NCBI GenBank assembly: GCA_013388685.1
Contig: JACAET010000053.1
Location: 27,756-91,755 of the forward strand
Length of the DNA stretch: 64,000 bases
Source of the DNA: Chloroflexota bacterium
GTDB lineage: Bacteria; Chloroflexota; Anaerolineae; Anaerolineales; Villigracilaceae
Direction of reading: 5' to 3'
Below are positions 44,148 through 51,851 of the stretch, piece after piece (position 1 is the stretch's first letter; every line of letters starts with the position of its first letter). The notes beneath the pieces are model-generated. The model was given only the letters and a program-made list of their open reading frames with translations, was not told the origin of the DNA and made no database searches. The translations under genes and the position numbers were made by a program.

Positions 44148-45185
44148 TCACTCTTTGGTGGCTGCACGCCTGGCGACGCGCGAGAGGATGCCTGCCATGC
44201 TGATCATGGCGTGGTTGGTGTCTTCGAGGTGGAAGCCGAGTCGGCGTTTGACATCGTAGGCGCCGCTCCCTAAACGGACGAGACGCACTTTGTGTTCGAA
44301 GGCTTCCTGCAGGGCGGCGTAGAGCAGGAGGAAGTAGCCGCCGGGCACGTCGTCTTCCAGACCGAGAGAGGAGGTGAGTTGGAATTGGTTGTCGCGCAGG
44401 ACGGCGCCGCAGCCGACGAGTTTCCCTTCCTTGCGAAGTTCGAGCCATGTGCCGTCAATCAGCGAGAAGTTTTCGAGCAAGCCGCGCGTCCAGGGGTTGG
44501 GAGCGGAGCCATGCCAGATGGAGACGTTTTCGATGAGTTTCAGGGCGGCATCCACATCGGGAACGGTTTTGTGACGCTGGAGTTCGATGCCGTTGTCGGA
44601 GGTCTCTTTGAGGGTGCGTTTGTAGTGCTGGCGGTCTTTTTTGTTGCCGTCTTTCAGGTATTCTTCAAAACTATCCCAAACGATGGTCATGTAGGTGCCG
44701 GGTTCTGAAATGGTGATGGGTTCGTAACCGGGGGGCCAGGATTTGTAGCGGAGTTGTTCGGTGAGCAGGTAATCGAAAATCAGGAAAGAGCAGCGCTGTT
44801 TCTTGAATTCCTCCTGTGCGGCGGTTGCCAGCGCGGCGAGCGCCGCGTCTCGTTTGGGTTCGCCGGGCAGCAGCAGACCGGAGGTATCTGCCATGGGAGA
44901 GCGGCACACCAGGAGGGGCTTGTGCTTCAAAACGGACGCCATGAATTCGCGGGCGACTTTGGGCAGGGGCAGCGGTTCATTCTTGACCCGGAACAGCGCC
45001 GCCGCCGCGAGGGGCGTTTTCCCCTCCCACGCAATCAAGTAGGTGGGCGGGCAGTCTTTCATCACATGTTCCCCGAAGGTGTACCATTGGTGACTTTGAA
45101 ACCCGCGCCCGGAGGCGATTTGGTTCCAGTCCCGGGGGGAAATTTCGGAGATGCTCTTGTATTTTTTGATTTCCAGTGTGCTCAT
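44148..45185 (-). CDS. FemAB/GNAT-type acyltransferase-like protein
   Basis: 345 residues. Two GNAT-like halves are visible: an N-terminal FQSHQWYTFGEHV and a C-terminal LELRKEGKLVGCGAVLRDNQFQLTSSLG...GGYFLLLYAALQEAFEHKVRLVRLGSGAYDVKRRLGF, typical of the peptidoglycan-FemAB or BioF2-like acyltransferase group. No signal peptide. First gene of the diterpenoid operon. Acylating or aminoacylating the terpene product or a lipid is an inference from position only. No clear Shine-Dalgarno precedes the ATG. Confidence 0.75.
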   Translation of the reverse strand: MSTLEIKKYKSISEISPRDWNQIASGRGFQSHQWYTFGEHVMKDCPPTYLIAWEGKTPLAAAALFRVKNEPLPLPKVAREFMASVLKHKPLLVCRSPMADTSGLLLPGEPKRDAALAALATAAQEEFKKQRCSFLIFDYLLTEQLRYKSWPPGYEPITISEPGTYMTIVWDSFEEYLKDGNKKDRQHYKRTLKETSDNGIELQRHKTVPDVDAALKLIENVSIWHGSAPNPWTRGLLENFSLIDGTWLELRKEGKLVGCGAVLRDNQFQLTSSLGLEDDVPGGYFLLLYAALQEAFEHKVRLVRLGSGAYDVKRRLGFHLEDTNHAMISMAGILSRVARRAATKE

Positions 45186-45295
45186 GGAGGTTCCGTTTCA
45201 ATTTTACATTTACAATCATTGTTGACGGCTTTTTTACCTTGCACCTTGCAAAAGTGAAAACCATTTCCTGCGCGTCTCATCCTACGGAGGCTGCT

Positions 45296-45700
45296 ATGAA
45301 CAATTATACCTTCCGGCTGAAGCCCGGCGATGACCTTTTCATGTCAATCGAGATGTTTGTACGGGAGAAAAAAATCGAGGCGGGCTGTGTCTTGAGCGGC
45401 GTGGGAAGCCTGACCCGCGCCGTCCTGCGGCTTGCCAATCGCGAGTTTTATTCCGAATACAACGGTTACTTCGAGATCGTCTCACTCACCGGAACGGTTT
45501 CGCTTCACGGTTCGCACCTGCACATGTCCATTTCGGATGGGGATGGGAAAACCCTCGGCGGGCATCTCGTTCCCGGATGCAGCATCTATACCACTGCCGA
45601 GATCGTGCTGGCTGTTTTTCCAGATGTTGTCTACAAACGGGAACTGCTCGAAAACGATTCCGGGTACGAGGAATTGGTGGTGTACGGGAAGAAAGGCTAA
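45296..45700 (+). CDS. PPC/DUF296 (PD1-like) domain protein
   Basis: 134 residues, single PPC domain: RLKPGDDLFMSIEMFVREKKIEAGCVLSGVGSL, then GTVSLHGSHLHMSISDGDGKTLGGHLVPGCSIYTTAEIVL. The metal-site His residues (GSHLHMSIS, GGHL) are present. In bacteria this stand-alone domain is of unknown role. ATG 45296 follows CTACGGAGG; 111 bp divergent from the acyltransferase gene. Confidence 0.88.
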   Translation: MNNYTFRLKPGDDLFMSIEMFVREKKIEAGCVLSGVGSLTRAVLRLANREFYSEYNGYFEIVSLTGTVSLHGSHLHMSISDGDGKTLGGHLVPGCSIYTTAEIVLAVFPDVVYKRELLENDSGYEELVVYGKKG

Positions 45701-46494
45701 CCTCTCAACGCTGCCAGGAATTCCTCTTCGGTCCGCACGGTTTTCTTGAATCTCAGCCGTTTGCCCAGGCGGGTCAACTGCGGCGGGTCCACGTAGGTCG
45801 TTGCCAGAATGTCCTCCTGCCCCAGCACCTCGTTGGCGCTGCCGTCGAGCAGAATCCGTCCCTGCGACATGGCGATGACGCGCTCGAAGTTCTCGGCGCA
45901 GAAGTCAATGTCGTGTGTGATGGTGATCACCGTCCTGCCGCGTTCGCGCAAAGTCTTGATCACATTGGCAATGCGCGCGATGTTGGCGGCATCCTGCCCG
46001 GTGGTGGGTTCGTCGAAGATGACGATGGGCGTGTCCATGGCAATGACGGAGGCGATGGCGACCATCTTCCGCCAGGTGGGGGACAGGTCGTAGGGATTCG
46101 TCTCCGTTTTATCGGATAACTCGGTCATTGCCAACGCTTCATTCACCTGACTTTGGATCTGCTCGCTGGAATACCCGAGATTGCGCGGTCCGAACGCGAC
46201 CTCGGTCTTCACATCCCGTGAAAAGAGTTGTTCGTCGGGGTTTTGGAAGACATATCCCACGCGGGAGGCAAGTTTTGCCACAGAATATTTGCGTGTGTCC
46301 CAATCCCCGATCGTCACCATACCTGAAGTGGGTTGAAGCAATCCGTTGAAATGACGCACAAGCGTCGTCTTCCCGGCGCCGTTCTGCCCGACGATACCAA
46401 CCTGCTCGCCGGGTTCGATAGTCAGCGAGATGCCGCGCAATGCCTGCACGCCATTGGGGTAGGTGAAATGGAGGTTGGAGATTGTGATGTTCAT
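45697..46494 (-). CDS. ECF transporter ATPase, degenerate signature motif
   Basis: 265 residues. Walker A VGQNGAGKTTL, Q-loop VFQNPDEQLF, Walker B VIFDEPTTGQD, H-loop ITHDIDF. The ABC signature reads LSPTWRK instead of LSGGQ. Length and Q-loop (VFQNPDEQ) are typical of EcfA. Last gene of the ECF operon. Separated from the other ATPase by 131 bp of repeat-rich DNA. ATG 46494 is the natural start. Confidence 0.88.
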   Translation of the reverse strand: MNITISNLHFTYPNGVQALRGISLTIEPGEQVGIVGQNGAGKTTLVRHFNGLLQPTSGMVTIGDWDTRKYSVAKLASRVGYVFQNPDEQLFSRDVKTEVAFGPRNLGYSSEQIQSQVNEALAMTELSDKTETNPYDLSPTWRKMVAIASVIAMDTPIVIFDEPTTGQDAANIARIANVIKTLRERGRTVITITHDIDFCAENFERVIAMSQGRILLDGSANEVLGQEDILATTYVDPPQLTRLGKRLRFKKTVRTEEEFLAALRG

Positions 46495-46503
46495 GTTTCT
46501 TCC

Positions 46504-46626
46504 GCGTAGGGGACGTTCTCTAACGTCCATGAACGATATAGGCTCATATGTAAAGCACGTGCGTTTTCCAAGTCCGACGCTAGAGAGCGTCGCTCAGGCT
46601 GGCATAGGCGGACGTTCGCTAACGTC
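46504..46626. repeat. Repeat-rich spacer between the two ECF ATPase genes
   Basis: Three small hairpins: GGACGTT-ctct-AACGTCC (46511-46528), GACGCT-agag-AGCGTC (46576-46591) and GACGTT-cgct-AACGTC (46611-46626). The last ends at the stop codon of the upstream ATPase gene. All share the GACGTTCTC/AACGTC core of the dispersed family. Confidence 0.8.
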
Positions 46627-47468
46627 TATACATCCTGGAACCCCTCCGCCGCTTCCTCCAGCGTGACGGGCAACTGTTGCCGCGTCCACAACCCTCGAGT
46701 CTTTGCCTTCCGCGCCACGGACGTGTACCGTGAGATGCCAAAACCTTTGTCGAGCAGGATATCCGAGGTCAAGACCTCGCGCGGTTTGCCGTCGAGGAGG
46801 ATGCGTCCCTCATGCAGAGCAACGACCCGGTCGGCGAAGTTGGCGATCCATTCCACTTTGTGCTCCGCCATGACGACGGTCATGCCGCGCTCTGCCATCG
46901 TACGGATGACGCCGAAGACCTCCCGCGTGCCGATGGGGTCCATCTGCGAGGTCGGTTCGTCGAGGACGAGCACCTTTGGCTGCATGACCAGGATCGAGGT
47001 CAGGGCGACGCGCTGTTGCTGCCCGCCGGAGAGGGAATAGGGGGAGCGGTCTGCCAGGTCCGAGATGCCGGTCAGTTTCATCGCCTCCTCCACGCGGACC
47101 TTCATCTCGTCGCGCGGGACCCCGATATTTTCCAACCCGAACGCAATCTCCTCGAAGACAGTATACTTGGCGCCGCTGATCTGATTGAACGGGTTTTGGA
47201 ACGCTAGCCCCACGTTCAATACCCACTCGTGCAAACTGGACGTGCTCGATTCCGCGCCGGCGACCTCGACGGTGCCGGTCAGTTCGCCCTTGAAGAAATG
47301 CGGAACGAACCCTGCGATGGTGTAACACAGCGTGGACTTGCCCGCGCCGTTGGGACCAACGACCGCCACGAACTCGCCCTCGTCCACCCGCAGGTTGATG
47401 TTCTGCAAGGCGGGTGAGTCGGTGAGCGGGTATTTGTAAGTGACGTTTTCGAGATTTACGATAGCCAT
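46626..47468 (-). CDS. ECF transporter ATPase (canonical)
   Basis: 280 residues. Walker A VGPNGAGKSTL, Q-loop AFQNPFNQI, signature LSGGQQQRVAL, Walker B VLDEPTSQMD, H-loop AEHKVEWI. Its partner has a degenerate signature, so one of the two composite ATP sites is likely catalytic. It overlaps EcfT by 13 bp. The last residues are encoded next to a repeat hairpin. Confidence 0.92.
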   Translation of the reverse strand: MAIVNLENVTYKYPLTDSPALQNINLRVDEGEFVAVVGPNGAGKSTLCYTIAGFVPHFFKGELTGTVEVAGAESSTSSLHEWVLNVGLAFQNPFNQISGAKYTVFEEIAFGLENIGVPRDEMKVRVEEAMKLTGISDLADRSPYSLSGGQQQRVALTSILVMQPKVLVLDEPTSQMDPIGTREVFGVIRTMAERGMTVVMAEHKVEWIANFADRVVALHEGRILLDGKPREVLTSDILLDKGFGISRYTSVARKAKTRGLWTRQQLPVTLEEAAEGFQDV

Positions 47469-48229
47469 ATTCTGCCCCCCAATGAAAGGATGACCAAAGC
47501 GAGGAAAATCCAGCGGATGATTTTGTCTGCGTTTGTGTCGGGTACATTGTGCAGGGAGGTCTTTGGGCGTGTGGATGTGAATCCGCGCGCTTCGATGGCA
47601 ATGGCGCGTTCCTCCACCTCGACCAGTGAGCCGAACACCAACGGACCGACCAGCGGGACAACCGCCCCCACGCGTTTCAAGAATGTACTCTCGGTGTCCA
47701 ATCCGCGCGAGCGCTGGGCGGAGATGATGGTCTGCGCCTTCGCCTGCATCTGCGGCAGGATCTGAAGCGTGGAGATGATGACGTAGGCGAATTGGGGCGG
47801 CAGTCCGCGGCGCGTCAGGTCGGACATCAACTCGCCGGGGTGGGTGGTCAGCAGAAGAATGGCAAAGGACGAGACCATGACAAATATGCGTGAGACCGTC
47901 AAAAAGGCGGTCTGCATCGCTTCCAGCGTGACGTCAAACCTGCCCAGTTGGAAGATGACAGTCTCCCCGATGGGCAGGAACACGCTCTGCATGAAGAACA
48001 TGAAAAGGATGGTGGGAAGGATCAGTTTGAACAACAAGCCTCGGTATTGCCTTTGCACGCCGCCGACAAACACCGCGATCAGGACAGGGATCGCCATGCC
48101 CGGTGCAAAGGCCGGCAGGGAAAGAAAGGCTGGCAGGATCATGGCAAAGACAAAAGTCAGTTTTGTCAGCGGGTTGAGCCTGTGCAATGGGCTGTCCAGG
48201 GGGACAAAAAAGGAACGGTTGAGACTCAT
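47456..48229 (-). CDS. ECF transporter transmembrane subunit EcfT
   Basis: 257 residues, about five transmembrane helices. Cytoplasmic coupling motifs SAQRSRGLD and IAIEARGF are the two Ala-Arg-Gly type signatures of EcfT that contact the ATPases. N-terminus LDSPLHRLNPLTKL is typical. Co-transcribed between the S components and the ATPases. Confidence 0.93.
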   Translation of the reverse strand: MSLNRSFFVPLDSPLHRLNPLTKLTFVFAMILPAFLSLPAFAPGMAIPVLIAVFVGGVQRQYRGLLFKLILPTILFMFFMQSVFLPIGETVIFQLGRFDVTLEAMQTAFLTVSRIFVMVSSFAILLLTTHPGELMSDLTRRGLPPQFAYVIISTLQILPQMQAKAQTIISAQRSRGLDTESTFLKRVGAVVPLVGPLVFGSLVEVEERAIAIEARGFTSTRPKTSLHNVPDTNADKIIRWIFLALVILSLGGRIWLS

Positions 48230-48298
48230 GATGACAAATCTTACCCGAAAATAAAAAAGCGGGAGGAGAGATCTCTCCTCCCGCGGATGGTACGCGGA

Positions 48299-49066
48299 TC
48301 AACCGCCGGTGATACTCGGCAGGATGTAGACGCCGAACAGGATGAGCAGGACAACCACCACCAGCGCAATGATCAGTTCAGTTTGTTTCTGTCCTTTTTC
48401 GACGGTGGCGTTCTCTCCGCGCGGGAAGCGGGAGAGGTAGCGCGTCGAAAGCCCGTCAATGATTGCGAACGCCAGCAGGCTGGTGGCAATCTTATCGAGC
48501 GGTTCCGAGATGAAGTTCGTGGTCAGCACGGAGGCAAGCAGGCTCCTGCCCGTCTCGAGCAGGAAGGCGGTGATGAGAGACGAACCGCTGGCGGAGATTC
48601 CCCCAAAGATGATGATACTGATGGGCGTGCCGACAATGGTTGCCATGATGGCGATCACAAAACCGGTCACAACCACCTTCCACCAGGTTTTGAAATAACC
48701 GATGTTCGCCATCACGCCTGCGGTTGCGCCAATGACGGCGGCGACGGGGAACCACGGGAACCAGTCTGGGGCAAGAATGATGCCGGCGATGATGTTCGAG
48801 AGGGCGCCGGTCAACGCGCCAGCCCACGGTCCGCAAATGACGCCGACCAGGACAGTCCCGATGCTGTCGAGGTAGACAGGGAGTTTGAGCACAAGGACGA
48901 TCTGCCCGATGGTCAGGTTGATGGCAATGGCTACCGGGATCAGCACCCAGGTCATGGTGCTGAACTCCTTCTGCATGCGACCGGTGAGGTACGCCCAGAC
49001 GAACAGCAGAGCCATGATCACCAGAACGACAGCAAAATAAACAGCGTTTTGTGAAATGACTTCCAT
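48299..49066 (-). CDS. ECF transporter S component (substrate-binding membrane protein) 1
   Basis: 255 residues with about seven transmembrane helices. YLDSIGTVLVGVICGPWAGALTGALSNIIAG is an S-component-like segment shared with the 181-residue protein upstream. A C-terminal extra helix (LIIALVVVVLLILFGVYI) extends it. Substrate unknown; position next to nucleoside hydrolase and ribokinase suggests nucleosides. AGGAG precedes the ATG. Confidence 0.8.
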   Translation of the reverse strand: MEVISQNAVYFAVVLVIMALLFVWAYLTGRMQKEFSTMTWVLIPVAIAINLTIGQIVLVLKLPVYLDSIGTVLVGVICGPWAGALTGALSNIIAGIILAPDWFPWFPVAAVIGATAGVMANIGYFKTWWKVVVTGFVIAIMATIVGTPISIIIFGGISASGSSLITAFLLETGRSLLASVLTTNFISEPLDKIATSLLAFAIIDGLSTRYLSRFPRGENATVEKGQKQTELIIALVVVVLLILFGVYILPSITGG

Positions 49067-49124
49067 TTTGTTCTCCTTTGTTGGGGTTTGAAAGTTACAA
49101 CACCGCTCGCGCGGTTTTGTTTCA

Positions 49125-49670
49125 CTAACGCTTTATGAGCTCTTCGACTTCCAGGTTTTCAGGGCAGGGCAATCGTATGCGAAGCCGTTCCGGGAGGATG
49201 CGGGTGATCACAAAGACGATCAAGGCAGTGACGATCTTATCGAGCGGCTCTTCCAGAAGGAAGTAGGCGGGGTTGAACGTGAATCCCCCGAACACCCTCG
49301 CGGAAATCAATGCCGACGCGACAGCGGCGGTCACGGCGATCAAAAGACCTGCCAGCAGCACCTTCCACCAGCGTTTGAACATGCCTGCGCTGGCGCAAAT
49401 TCCTGCGACTAAACCGATCAGCAGCGGCACGGACCAATACGGCGCGTAGCCCGGTGAAAAATAGCCCACAATGACGTTCGTGAGCAAGCCGGTCAGCGCC
49501 CCGGCAATCGGACCGGCGGCGACCGCGACAAATATCGTCCCGATGGTATCGAAATAAAAAGGCGTGTCCAATTTTGCAAAGAGCCAGCCGCCCGCTCCGT
49601 TGACGACGATCCCTGCAGGGATCAAGATCAACGTTATCCACCTGAAATCCCGTTTGATGTTTTCCAGCAA
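49125..49670 (-). CDS. ECF transporter S component 2
   Basis: 181 residues, about six transmembrane helices, the standard S-component size. YFDTIGTIFVAVAAGPIAGALTGLLTNVIVG resembles the first S component, so the two are paralogues. The C-terminus (EVEELIKR) is short and acidic. AGGATG-rich leader with GGAGGATG just before the ATG. Confidence 0.78.
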   Translation of the reverse strand: MLENIKRDFRWITLILIPAGIVVNGAGGWLFAKLDTPFYFDTIGTIFVAVAAGPIAGALTGLLTNVIVGYFSPGYAPYWSVPLLIGLVAGICASAGMFKRWWKVLLAGLLIAVTAAVASALISARVFGGFTFNPAYFLLEEPLDKIVTALIVFVITRILPERLRIRLPCPENLEVEELIKR

Positions 49671-49690
49671 GGCATCCTCCTTTTCTCGAT

Positions 49691-49735
49691 GGCTGCAGAC
49701 TTCCGAAGTCTCTCAGACTTCGGAAGTCTGCAGCC
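49691..49735. repeat. Perfect palindromic repeat, AGACTTCSGAAGTCT family (copy 2)
   Basis: Arms of 21 bp (49691-49711 and 49715-49735) are exactly complementary around a 3-nt loop; the core is CTGCAGACTTCCGAAGTCT. The nucleoside hydrolase stop codon lies inside the palindrome, so its last residues (RLQTSEV) are repeat-encoded. Confidence 0.9.
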
Positions 49736-50672
49736 TCTCCATGCGCTCCAAAAACAACTCGATGAAATCCCTTGCCCGCACGCCGAGCGCCACCCGCATA
49801 TTCGCTGGCTTCTTCTGGTAATTATAAAAGTCGGCGAACGTCTTGCCCATCGAAACGCCGCCCGAAATGTCCACATCCACGGGCAGATCCTCGTAATCGC
49901 ACAGTTCGGGGGCAAAGGTCAGCGCCAGCGCCAGCGGGTCATTGATGATGCAGCCTTTGATTCCCTGCCACGCATTGTGATACGCCATGTAAAAGTCTGT
50001 CGCATCCTTGATGAACTTCGTGATCGGCGATTTGAGTTTCAACAATCGTTCCACATCCGAAGCCGTCAGAATGCATTGATATGTCACATCCAGCGGCACG
50101 AGCGTGGTCGGGATGCCGGCATGAAAGACAATGTGTGTGGCGTGCGGGTCAACATACGTATTGAATTCAGCGAGCGCGGTGGTATTGCCCTCATGGCGGA
50201 TCGCCCCGCCCATGATGATGATCTCCTTGAGCGACTTCGCAAACTTCGGCTCCTTGCGGATTGCCAGCGCGACGTTCGTCAGCGGACCGATTGCCACCAG
50301 TGTGATCTCTCCCGGATTCGAGAGCGCCTTCTCGATCAGAAAATCGCTTCCGTGCTGGACGATGGGCTGGGCGCGCGGTTCTGGAAGCGACGCGTAGCCC
50401 AAGCCTGTATCTCCGTGCGTCTCCGCCGCCAGCAGCGATGGCTGCACCAGCGGCAGTTCGCATCCCCTCGCCAGCGGAATGTGACCCGCCCCCGCCAATT
50501 CCAGAATGGACAGACCGTTTCGCACGGCTTGTTCGAGCGAGCAATTACCGTGCACGACGCTCAAACCTTCAAGGGAAAGTTCTGGCGAGGCAAGGGCAAG
50601 CAAAATGGCGAGAGAATCGTCAATGCCGGGGTCGGTGTCTATGAGGATGCGTTTGGGCATAAGGTTTGTCAT
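49713..50672 (-). CDS. Nucleoside hydrolase (ribosylpyrimidine/purine type)
   Basis: About 319 residues. DTDPGIDDS at the N-terminus carries the Asp cluster that binds Ca2+ and ribose; MGGAIRHEGNTTALAEFNTYVDPHA and the C-terminal GVSMGKTFADFYNYQKKPANMRVAL complete the family. It cleaves nucleosides to base and ribose in the cytoplasm. Start is ATG 50672 or 50660; neither has a clear Shine-Dalgarno. An upstream open extension runs through a MITE and is rejected. Confidence 0.9.
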   Translation of the reverse strand: MTNLMPKRILIDTDPGIDDSLAILLALASPELSLEGLSVVHGNCSLEQAVRNGLSILELAGAGHIPLARGCELPLVQPSLLAAETHGDTGLGYASLPEPRAQPIVQHGSDFLIEKALSNPGEITLVAIGPLTNVALAIRKEPKFAKSLKEIIIMGGAIRHEGNTTALAEFNTYVDPHATHIVFHAGIPTTLVPLDVTYQCILTASDVERLLKLKSPITKFIKDATDFYMAYHNAWQGIKGCIINDPLALALTFAPELCDYEDLPVDVDISGGVSMGKTFADFYNYQKKPANMRVALGVRARDFIELFLERMERLQTSEV

Positions 50673-50691
50673 TGGTTTCTGATATGTTAGT

Positions 50692-50783
50692 ATTACAGCG
50701 CAAGGTTGGGCGGACGTAAGAGAACGTCCGCCTGCGCCGAAGTGTAAGAGACGTTCTCTTACCGTCGGACTTTGCGCTGTAAT
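50692..50783. mobile_element. 92-bp MITE-like element with 6-bp target duplication
   Basis: Terminal inverted repeats ATTACAGCGCAA (50692-50703) and TTGCGCTGTAAT (50772-50783) are perfect over 12 bp. Flanking GTTAGT is duplicated (50686-50691 and 50784-50789). Inside, GGCGGACGT/ACGTCCGCC forms a 9-bp hairpin and an AGACGTTCTC-like motif follows. Non-coding, between the nucleoside hydrolase start and the ribokinase stop. Confidence 0.75.
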
Positions 50784-50784
50784 G

Positions 50785-51744
50785 TTAGTGACGGGCTCGA
50801 AACTCTTCCACTTCAAATCTGTTTGGCAGGGAGGGTTGTGCCCCGAATTTTGTGCAAGCCAATGCACCGCAGGCACAGGCGTAACGGACGGCTTTCTCGA
50901 TATGCTTCGCGTAGGATGCGTTCTCTAACGAATCGGCAGGGGTTAGAGAACCCCCGCTGCGCCCGATTAATTCAACCGCAAACCCACCGATGAATGCGTC
51001 GCCGGCGGCGGTGGTGTCAACGACGTTTACCTGGTAAGAGGGGATATGCCGGGTGAAGTCTTTTGCAGCAATCAATGCCCCCTTGCTCCCCAGCGTGACG
51101 ATGACATTCTGCGCTCCGCGCTCCAGCAACTTCTTCGCTGCCGCCTCTGCTGATGAGACGTCGTTCACTTGCGTGCCGGTGAGCAGGCTGAGTTCGGTCT
51201 CGTTGGGAACGATGAAGTCGGCGAGGGCGATCAATTCATCGGGGAGTTCCTTCGCAGGCGCGGGGTTGAGCAGAACGCGGACGCCGTTTTGCCGGGCAAG
51301 TTGGGCGGCGCGTAAAACGGTCGGCGTGGGGATTTCCAGTTGGAGCAGAAGCAGGCTGAACGTCGAAAAAGAAGCGCTTTCCACATCCGAAGGGGAGACC
51401 TTGCCGTTGGCGCCCGGCGAAAGGACGATGCTGTTTTGTCCGTCTGCATCCACCACGATGATTGCAGTGCCGGTTGAGGCGTCATCGCGTTGGATCAGGG
51501 TTGTGTTCACATGATTCGCTTTGAGGTTGTCGAGCAGGAAATCGCCGAAGGTGTCGCGTCCCACACGCCCCAGCATGGACACTTTTGCTCCCAATCTTAC
51601 CGCGGCAACGGCTTGATTCGCCCCCTTGCCGCCGGGGAAGACCTGCAAATCTTCGCCGCTGATGGTTTCGCCGGGCTGAGGGAAGCGCGGCGCGCGCACG
51701 ACGAGATCGGCATTGAGTGAACCCACAACGAGAATGTTTTCCAT
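50785..51744 (-). CDS. rbsK: Ribokinase
   Basis: 319 residues, PfkB family. GSLNADLVVRAPRFPQPGETI and GGKGANQAVAAVRLG at the N-terminus; catalytic DTTAAGDAFIGGFAVEL (Asp base) near the C-terminus; ACACGALACTKFGAQPSLP at the end. It phosphorylates ribose released by the neighbouring hydrolase. Residues about 261-279 (GRSGGSLTPADSLENASYA) are a repeat-encoded insertion not found in ordinary ribokinases. ATG 51744 has a TAAAAT box 6 nt upstream, suggesting a leaderless mRNA. Confidence 0.93.
   Translation of the reverse strand: MENILVVGSLNADLVVRAPRFPQPGETISGEDLQVFPGGKGANQAVAAVRLGAKVSMLGRVGRDTFGDFLLDNLKANHVNTTLIQRDDASTGTAIIVVDADGQNSIVLSPGANGKVSPSDVESASFSTFSLLLLQLEIPTPTVLRAAQLARQNGVRVLLNPAPAKELPDELIALADFIVPNETELSLLTGTQVNDVSSAEAAAKKLLERGAQNVIVTLGSKGALIAAKDFTRHIPSYQVNVVDTTAAGDAFIGGFAVELIGRSGGSLTPADSLENASYAKHIEKAVRYACACGALACTKFGAQPSLPNRFEVEEFRARH
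50909..50962. repeat. Palindromic repeat inserted in frame in rbsK
   Basis: GTTCTCTAAC (50920-50929) and GTTAGAGAAC (50942-50951) pair perfectly; the outer GCGTAG and CTGCGC pair with one wobble. It belongs to the GACGTTCTC family. It preserves the ribokinase reading frame. Confidence 0.8.
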
Positions 51745-51750
51745 GGGGTG

Positions 51751-51756
51751 ATTTTA
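51751..51756 (-). promoter_or_regulatory. Candidate -10 box of leaderless rbsK mRNA
   Basis: TAAAAT on the minus strand, 6 nt upstream of ATG 51744. No clear -35 box. Confidence 0.35.
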
Positions 51757-51851
51757 CTCTGTTTAGCCATTCGGACATATAATGAGCGTCTGCACTCGAC
51801 TATGGAATTGTCCTGCTGACCTGATCGGTGTGTACAGGTCTGGAGAGGCTC

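Noticed and set aside
42646..44448. 600-residue minus-strand open frame covering the Rv3378c-like gene and its upstream genes
   Set aside because: Only the last 302 codons match the family. The upstream 298 residues are Arg/Pro/Ser-rich out-of-frame readings of the methyltransferase and acyltransferase genes. ATG 43554 with ATGA coupling is the natural start.
50673..50876. N-terminal extension of the nucleoside hydrolase frame
   Set aside because: It is translated through the MITE and ribokinase 3' end. The DTDPG motif sits normally only from ATG 50672/50660.
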